The position numbers were made by a program, and so were the translations under genes. A stretch of 64,000 bases of DNA from the NCBI RefSeq assembly GCF_009807035.1, contig NZ_WUBI01000004.1, positions 372,001 to 436,000 of the forward strand. The letters run 5' to 3'. How positions within the stretch are numbered: the first letter of the stretch is position 1; each line of letters begins with the position of its first letter. Source of the stretch: Paenibacillus dendrobii. Lineage in GTDB: Bacteria > Bacillota > Bacilli > Paenibacillales > Paenibacillaceae. Positions 59,197-64,000 of this stretch are shown here, piece after piece. The notes beneath the pieces are model-generated. The model made no database searches. It worked only from the letters and a program-made list of their open reading frames with translations, and had not been told where the DNA came from.

Positions 59197-61494
59197 ATGA
59201 GCAACGCTATAGCTAATCTTCTCTCGTCGCTGACCCTGGAAGAAAAGGCTTCACTTGTCGCGGGTGCGGATATGTGGAAGACCCAAGAAATCACAAGAGC
59301 CGGCATTCCGGCTATTCATATGTTTGACGGTACGAATGGAATCCGAAAGCCTGAAAGCACTCAAGAAATGGGCCTGTTCGCTGATAATATACCGGCAACA
59401 TGCTTTCCTACCGGCGTAGCCCTCGGCTCAACCTGGAACGTGGATCTGCTCCATGAGATCGGTATTGCGCTGGGACATGAGAGCCGGAGCCTGGATACCC
59501 AAATTTTGCTTGGCCCCGGAGTGAACATGAAGCGTTCACCGCTCGGTGGCAGGAATTTCGAATATTACTCGGAGGATCCCATATTGACGGGAGAACTCGG
59601 GGCTGCCATGGTCAATGGACTCCAGAGCACGGGAGTGGGCGCTTCAGTCAAACACTTTGCTGGCAACAATCAGGAAACGGAGAAAATGATATCGAATTCC
59701 GTCGTTGACGAACGGACCTTGAGGGAAATCTATTTAAGGGCTTTTGAGATCATCGTTAAGAAGGCTAATCCTTGGACCATGATGTGCTCATATAACCAAT
59801 TGAATGGAACCTATACTAGCGAACATGAGCATCTGCTCAAGGATATCCTTCGCGATGAGTGGAACTATGATGGAGTCCTCATGTCGGACTGGACAGCGGT
59901 CTATGACCGTTTGAAAGGAATAGGCGTAGGCCTTGATCTGGAAATGCCGGGACCGGCTCAGTACAATGCGGTACGCTTGGTTGAAGCCGTACGCAGCGGC
60001 GAGCTGGACATTGAAGTGTTGAACGAGTCCGTGCGCCGGATTCTCATCCTTATTGACAGAACAACTTCAGCATCCCCGGCAGATCATGGCTGGAATGTGG
60101 AGGAGCATCATGCTTTGGCCCGTAGAGCTGCAGCCGAGAGCATCGTTCTGTTGAAAAACGAAAAGAAAATCCTTCCTCTTCGAGTCGAACATCTGAAATC
60201 GCTCGCCATAATCGGACGGAAAGCTAAGAACCCCCGCTATCAGGGCGGCGGTAGTGCAAGGGTCACGCCAACCATGCTGGATGTTCCTTTGGATGAGATT
60301 GCGAAAGTGATCGATGGCAGAGCCGAATTGAAATTTGCGGAAGGATACCATGACGACAACCGGGTGGATGATGCATTAATTCAAGAGAGCGTCAGAATTG
60401 CCCAAGAATCGGATCAGGCGGTCATTTTCGTGGGTCAGCCCGAAGGAACGGAATCGGAAGGATATGACAGCGATCATATTCATCTGCCTCCCGCCCAGAC
60501 CAAATTGATTCAAGCGGTCTCGGCCGTTCAGCCCCGTTGTATCGTTGTGTTATGTAATGGTACGGCACTTACGATGCAGGAATGGATCGGACAGGTGCCG
60601 GCCGTTATCGAATTATGGCTTGCCGGTCAAGGAAGCGGCTCGGCGATCGCCAAGGCCCTGTTCGGTCTCGCCAATCCGTCAGGCAAGCTGTCCGAGACCT
60701 TCCCGGTCAAACTGTCTGATAACCCTTCGTATCTCACATTTGGCGACGGAAATCATCAAGCCGTATACAGTGAGGGGATTTTTACCGGGTATCGGTATTA
60801 TGACAAGAAAGAGATTGAGCCTTTGTTTCCGTTTGGTCATGGACTGTCCTATACCACCTTTGAATACAAGGGAATGGATGTGAGGACTGACGGGGATGTG
60901 ACGACCGTACAATGCGAGGTTCAAAATACAGGCGAAGTCTATGGCAAAGAAGTCGTCCAGCTGTATATCCACGATGAAGTTAGCAAACTGATTCGCCCGC
61001 TGAAGGAACTGAAAGGCTTTACGAAGTTATCACTTCAGCCGGGAGAGACGAAGACGGCGACGTTTACGCTGGAAACAAGAGATTTTTCTTATTTCGATCC
61101 GAAACGTAAAGCGTGGATTGCCGAGACAGGGTTTTTTACGATCATGGTTGGCAGTTCCTCCCGGGATATCCGTCTCTCCACCCGCGTGAACATGGATTTT
61201 GGTCCTTTACCGGAAGCCGGGCTTGGAAAATACAGCTTGGTGGGCGAATGGATGTCCTTCAGTCCATCCTCTAAGCGGGTTCTGCTGCAATTTATCGATG
61301 GGATGAACGCACAAATTACCGATAAAATCCACATTGATGATAAGTCTATGGCCTTTCTCGGGGATTTTCCGCTCATTAAACTTATTCAGCTGTACGGGCA
61401 GGAGATGCTTGGGGAACAGTCGCCGGATACGATTGTACAAGAGCTCATTGCATCCGTAGACAAAATACAACCACGGATTCCCGCGGAGATTTAG
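59197..61494 (+). CDS. GH3 beta-glycosidase, intracellular
   Basis: The 765-aa enzyme has an N-terminal TIM barrel with the nucleophile Asp about 231 in GVLMSDWTAVYD, the motifs LGPGVNMKRSPLGGRNFEYY and VKHFAGNNQE, an alpha/beta sandwich domain (ESIVLLKNEKKILPL, QGGGSARVTP), a fibronectin-III-like domain (FPFGHGLSYTTFEYK, VQLYIHDEVS), and an extra C-terminal helical tail of about 90 residues. There is no signal peptide, so it acts on imported oligosaccharides, with beta-glucosidase or beta-xylosidase as likely activities. The ATG at 59197 follows AAAAAGGA by 11 nt; an ATG at 59161 has no ribosome site. Confidence 0.93.
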   Translation: MSNAIANLLSSLTLEEKASLVAGADMWKTQEITRAGIPAIHMFDGTNGIRKPESTQEMGLFADNIPATCFPTGVALGSTWNVDLLHEIGIALGHESRSLDTQILLGPGVNMKRSPLGGRNFEYYSEDPILTGELGAAMVNGLQSTGVGASVKHFAGNNQETEKMISNSVVDERTLREIYLRAFEIIVKKANPWTMMCSYNQLNGTYTSEHEHLLKDILRDEWNYDGVLMSDWTAVYDRLKGIGVGLDLEMPGPAQYNAVRLVEAVRSGELDIEVLNESVRRILILIDRTTSASPADHGWNVEEHHALARRAAAESIVLLKNEKKILPLRVEHLKSLAIIGRKAKNPRYQGGGSARVTPTMLDVPLDEIAKVIDGRAELKFAEGYHDDNRVDDALIQESVRIAQESDQAVIFVGQPEGTESEGYDSDHIHLPPAQTKLIQAVSAVQPRCIVVLCNGTALTMQEWIGQVPAVIELWLAGQGSGSAIAKALFGLANPSGKLSETFPVKLSDNPSYLTFGDGNHQAVYSEGIFTGYRYYDKKEIEPLFPFGHGLSYTTFEYKGMDVRTDGDVTTVQCEVQNTGEVYGKEVVQLYIHDEVSKLIRPLKELKGFTKLSLQPGETKTATFTLETRDFSYFDPKRKAWIAETGFFTIMVGSSSRDIRLSTRVNMDFGPLPEAGLGKYSLVGEWMSFSPSSKRVLLQFIDGMNAQITDKIHIDDKSMAFLGDFPLIKLIQLYGQEMLGEQSPDTIVQELIASVDKIQPRIPAEI

Positions 61495-61500
61495 CATGAC

Positions 61501-61542
61501 AGGCGCAGCGATCGTGACCGATCCTGTGCCTCTTCTTTATTT
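61501..61542 (+). terminator. Terminator of the GH3 gene
   Basis: AGGCGCAGCGATCG (61501-61514) pairs with CGATCCTGTGCCT (61519-61531) with one bulge and one G-T pair, followed by CTTCTTTATTT. Confidence 0.7.
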
Positions 61543-61730
61543 AGAGCAGATAAACGGGGAATTCAGCTGATTCTGGCAAGCCACCGGCCAACTAAACAAC
61601 AAAAAACATGAAGATTCTCAACAAAAAACGCAATGAAAGCGATATCACCATTTTTTATAATGAAGCTATGAACAGCAAGGGATAATAGATATCCAAGCAA
61701 GAATGCAGAAATGAAAGCGGGGCAAGAAAT

Positions 61731-63107
61731 ATGGAGGCACAAGCACAAAAGAATTTAGGAGCTTCGGTATACGGCAGACTCAGTTCCTTTAGAATGATGG
61801 GATACGGTTTAGGAGATGCGGCCAACAACTTTGTCTGGGGAATGACTTCCGTATATCTGATGTTCTTCTATACGGATGTATATGGAATCAGCCCGGGTGC
61901 GGTTGCGTCGCTGTTCCTGGTTGCGAGATTTTTGGATGCAATATTCGATCCGGTGATCGGGATGATTGTCGACAAAACCAATTCGCGCTGGGGAAGATTC
62001 AGACCTTATCTGTTGTTTGGCAGCATTCCGCTGTCGCTCATGTTTGTGTTATGCTTTTCGACTCCTCACATGGGGGATACGGGCAAACTGGTGTATGCCT
62101 ACGTGACTTATATTTTACTCGGCCTCCTGTATTCTTTGGTTAACATTCCGTACTCCGCCATGTCGCCAGTGATTACGCAGGATCAGCGGGACCGAACCAA
62201 ATTAATGACCTACCGGATGATCTTTGCCAATACGGCCATGTTGATCGTATCTTATGCGACCAGTCCGCTGGCAAGCTGGTTCGGTGGCGATAATACGGCT
62301 AAAGGTTATCAGTATACGGTTGGATTATACGCTATCGTTGCCATTGTGCTTCTGCTCGGTTGTTTTAAAAGCACGCAGGAAAGGATCCCGATCCAGAAAG
62401 AGGTCAGCACGAAAGCCGGTTTGAAAACACTGGCCCAAAACAGACCGCTCTTGCTAGCATCCTTTGCGATGATGCTGAGCGGCGGTGCTAACACCATCTT
62501 TTTAGCCATACCGGCTTATTACTTTAAATACAATGTAGGAAGAGAAGAACTTGCAGCTTATTACATTCCGGTTGTCCTGCTCGCGGGCATGGTAGGAATG
62601 GCATGCGTTCCATTCGTCGAGAAAAGGATCGGGAAGAAAAACACGCTGCAATTAAGTTTCCTAATCACGATTATCGGCAGTATTTGCTTGTATTTTACGA
62701 ACTACAGCAATGTTCCTTTGATCTTTGTTTTTTCGTCCGTGATCGGATTGACGCTGACCGTGCCATGGGTTGTCGGCTGGACGATGGCTGCCGACTCCGT
62801 CGATTACGGGGAGTGGAAGACGGGGGTCCGGGCCGAGGGCATCAGCTATGCTTCCTTCAGCTTTGCCCAGAAGGTGGCGACGGCATTGGCAGGTTCCCTG
62901 TCCGGCATATTACTGACCGTTACCGGATATGTAGCCAACCAGCAGCAAACCTCCACCGCCCTGCATGGCATTGGGTTTTCACTGACGCTTGCACCGGCGA
63001 TTCTGACATTCGGTGCAATGGTATTGATCTTCTTTTATAATTTGTCCGACCGGAAGTATGCGGAAATTATACAGGAACTCGAGAAACGCAAATCGGTTCA
63101 ATCATAA
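61731..63107 (+). CDS. GPH-family sugar:cation symporter
   Basis: The 458-aa protein has 12 membrane helices. Motifs of the glycoside-pentoside-hexuronide family are GYGLGDAANNFVWGM at the start, DAIFDPVIGMIVDKTNSRWG with the cation-site Asp residues, NIPYSAMSPVITQDQRDRT, and ADSVDYGEWKTGVRAEG. It probably imports the oligosaccharide cleaved by the GH3 enzyme and perhaps by the GH39 fusion. The ribosome site (AGCGGGG) is poor. A palindromic terminator follows. Confidence 0.92.
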   Translation: MEAQAQKNLGASVYGRLSSFRMMGYGLGDAANNFVWGMTSVYLMFFYTDVYGISPGAVASLFLVARFLDAIFDPVIGMIVDKTNSRWGRFRPYLLFGSIPLSLMFVLCFSTPHMGDTGKLVYAYVTYILLGLLYSLVNIPYSAMSPVITQDQRDRTKLMTYRMIFANTAMLIVSYATSPLASWFGGDNTAKGYQYTVGLYAIVAIVLLLGCFKSTQERIPIQKEVSTKAGLKTLAQNRPLLLASFAMMLSGGANTIFLAIPAYYFKYNVGREELAAYYIPVVLLAGMVGMACVPFVEKRIGKKNTLQLSFLITIIGSICLYFTNYSNVPLIFVFSSVIGLTLTVPWVVGWTMAADSVDYGEWKTGVRAEGISYASFSFAQKVATALAGSLSGILLTVTGYVANQQQTSTALHGIGFSLTLAPAILTFGAMVLIFFYNLSDRKYAEIIQELEKRKSVQS

Positions 63108-63110
63108 GCA

Positions 63111-63142
63111 ACAAGGATGGCCATGATGGCCATCCTTGTTTG
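63111..63142 (+). terminator. Terminator of the GPH transporter gene
   Basis: ACAAGGATGGCC (63111-63122) is perfectly complementary to GGCCATCCTTGT (63128-63139), with a short T tail. Confidence 0.85.
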
Positions 63143-63205
63143 CTTTGCCAGATGGTTGCAATGTCTGTCCCGGCTATCGGATTGGCGTTCCTCAGTAGGG
63201 AAAGT

Positions 63206-63230
63206 TATACTTAAAGTATACCTTTACTAT
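63206..63230 (+). promoter_or_regulatory. MerR-type palindromic operator and -10 box
   Basis: TATACTTAAAGTATA (63206-63220) is a palindrome around one base, placed just before a TACTAT -10 (63225-63230) and upstream of the MerR-type gene. MerR regulators bind such dyads between -35 and -10, so autoregulation is likely. Confidence 0.6.
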
Positions 63231-63245
63231 AGGGGGAGAAAGGCA

Positions 63246-63662
63246 ATGGAATGGCTTAAAATTGACGATGTTGCCAAGGAGACGGGTTTGACGAAGCGGT
63301 CGATCCGGTATTACGAGGAAATTGGTCTGATGAAATCGCCTGAGCGTTCCGATGGGGGCATCCGATTATATACCGAAGAAGACGTTCAGCAGTTGAAAAA
63401 TATCGTGCTTGCCAAGAAGGTGCTGGGTTTCTCCCTGCAGGAGATTCAGGAGTTTCTGCAAATTCATGATCAGGTCATCCAGCACCGCAGCAATGCCTCC
63501 TCATCTTCCGATGATGCTCTTCGCCAAGCGGAGCTGGAGCATATGGCCGAAGCGGTGAACAAGCAGCTGGAGCTGGTCGATTATAAAATTACGGAAATGG
63601 CAAAGGTCAGAGAAGAACTGGCTGGCCTGAGCGGACGGATCACCAAAGCGATGAACAAATAG
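63246..63662 (+). CDS. MerR-family transcriptional regulator
   Basis: The 138-aa protein has a MerR winged helix (KIDDVAKETGLTKRSIRYYE, EIGLMKSPERSDGGIRLYTE) and a dimerising coiled coil (about 80-130). It lacks the Cys or metal-binding loops of metal sensors, and the C-terminal part is too short for a ligand domain. GGGGGAGAAAGG precedes the ATG at 63246. Its target is unknown; it follows the GPH transporter with its own promoter. Confidence 0.9.
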   Translation: MEWLKIDDVAKETGLTKRSIRYYEEIGLMKSPERSDGGIRLYTEEDVQQLKNIVLAKKVLGFSLQEIQEFLQIHDQVIQHRSNASSSSDDALRQAELEHMAEAVNKQLELVDYKITEMAKVREELAGLSGRITKAMNK

Positions 63663-63663
63663 C

Positions 63664-63701
63664 AAAAGGACAGCCCCGGATCAGCGGGTTGTCCTTTTTT
63701 T
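63664..63701. terminator. Terminator between the MerR and GGDEF genes
   Basis: AAAAGGACA with CCCG (63664-63678) pairs with CGGG and GTCCTTTT (63685-63697), with seven T on the plus side and a T-rich minus tail. Confidence 0.88.
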
Positions 63702-63727
63702 CATGAGCTGTTTTATTTTTGAGTATC

Positions 63728-64000
63728 TCATCGTTCGATAAGTTGAGCCGAGGGATGGAGCGGTTCCAGCCGTCCGGCTGCACACACCTTATTGCGTCCG
63801 TTGTTTTTGGCCTGATACAGCGCTTTATCCGCCTGCTCGACAAGCACATGATCTGTCTGCTGCATGCCTTCCGTGTCTGCGGGATACGTGGCTGCCCCGA
63901 TGGAGACGGTAATCCGCAGTTTTTTCTGATTGATCGTTGGCAGTTTGAAAACGTTGGCTTGTACCGCCTTTCGAATCTTTTCTCCCAGTACAAAAGCGGC
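63728..64000 (-). CDS. GGDEF-domain protein, C-terminal end (cut by window edge)
   Basis: The last 90 residues of a leftward gene are inside the window. They contain ITVSIGAATYPADTEG and VEQADKALYQAKNNGRNKV, the conserved C-terminal motifs of GGDEF (diguanylate cyclase) domains that make cyclic di-GMP. The GG(D/E)EF active site and any sensor domain lie beyond the edge, so activity cannot be judged. Confidence 0.88.
   Translation of the reverse strand, partial: AAFVLGEKIRKAVQANVFKLPTINQKKLRITVSIGAATYPADTEGMQQTDHVLVEQADKALYQAKNNGRNKVCAAGRLEPLHPSAQLIER

Overview
The window looks like chromosomal DNA from a Paenibacillus-type member of the Bacillota (Paenibacillaceae). This rests on gene style only: strong AGGAGG ribosome-binding sites with many GTG/TTG starts, YesM/YesN-type sensor kinases and AraC-type response regulators, GH113/GH130/GH39/GH3 sugar enzymes, a bacterial NO synthase, and recognisable PhoP, PurR and CcpA (cre) sites. 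I saw no rRNA, tRNA, CRISPR array, insertion sequence, integrase or phage gene, so the window reads as ordinary chromosome with an accessory carbohydrate island.

Layout. 1-5 kb: 5' part of fumC (cut by the left edge), a secreted alkaline phosphatase behind a Pho-box ladder, and an HlyD-MFS efflux pair. 4.8-7 kb: a WrbA-type flavoprotein, a small membrane protein and an alpha/beta hydrolase. 7.2-11.3 kb: a heterodimeric ABC exporter operon led by a His/Gly-rich protein of unknown function, behind a twin-operator promoter. 11.4-15.8 kb: a YesM-type histidine kinase, a sugar-binding lipoprotein overlapping it by 4 nt, and a LacI-type repressor. 16-20.6 kb: purine salvage (adenine deaminase, guanine/hypoxanthine permease under PurR boxes) and a divergent allantoate-type amidohydrolase. 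20.7-28.5 kb: a beta-manno-oligosaccharide island with GH113 mannanase, AGE-family 2-epimerase, GH130 phosphorylase, a divergent ABC importer (binding protein and two permeases, no ATPase) and an orphan AraC-type response regulator. 28.6-38 kb: LTA-synthase-like sulfatase, NADP-glutamate dehydrogenase with a large leader hairpin, a nuclease-helicase fusion, an oxidoreductase, and cidA/cidB-like genes with a divergent LysR regulator. 38-42.3 kb: a second heterodimeric ABC exporter under a MarR regulator. 42.5-53.6 kb: cell-surface nucleotidase, ferritin-like protein, AlkA, TetR/MMPL pair, a second DHA2 MFS pump, NO synthase, a HELGH protein and an IsdG-type heme monooxygenase. 53.6-64 kb: FAD-Rieske oxidoreductase, aldo/keto reductase, an AraC-GH39 fusion, GH3, a GPH sugar transporter, a MerR regulator and the 3' end of a GGDEF protein.

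How the parts fit. The kinase/binding-protein pair at 11-14.6 kb has no response regulator, and the response regulator at 27.7 kb has no kinase. The two binding proteins (13.3 and 24.4 kb) are clear paralogues. I infer one mannoside-sensing system split by the purine genes: binding protein and kinase sense the sugar, the regulator activates the importer, and GH113, epimerase and GH130 convert the imported oligomer to mannose-1-phosphate and sugars in the cytoplasm. CcpA and a LacI-type repressor probably add control. The two ABC exporters are paralogous and each shows the same asymmetric nucleotide-site degeneracy. The most novel-looking items are the His-rich exporter-associated protein with its twin operators, the transcription factor-glycosidase fusion, the gdhA leader palindrome, the nuclease-helicase fusion and the unassigned HELGH protein.
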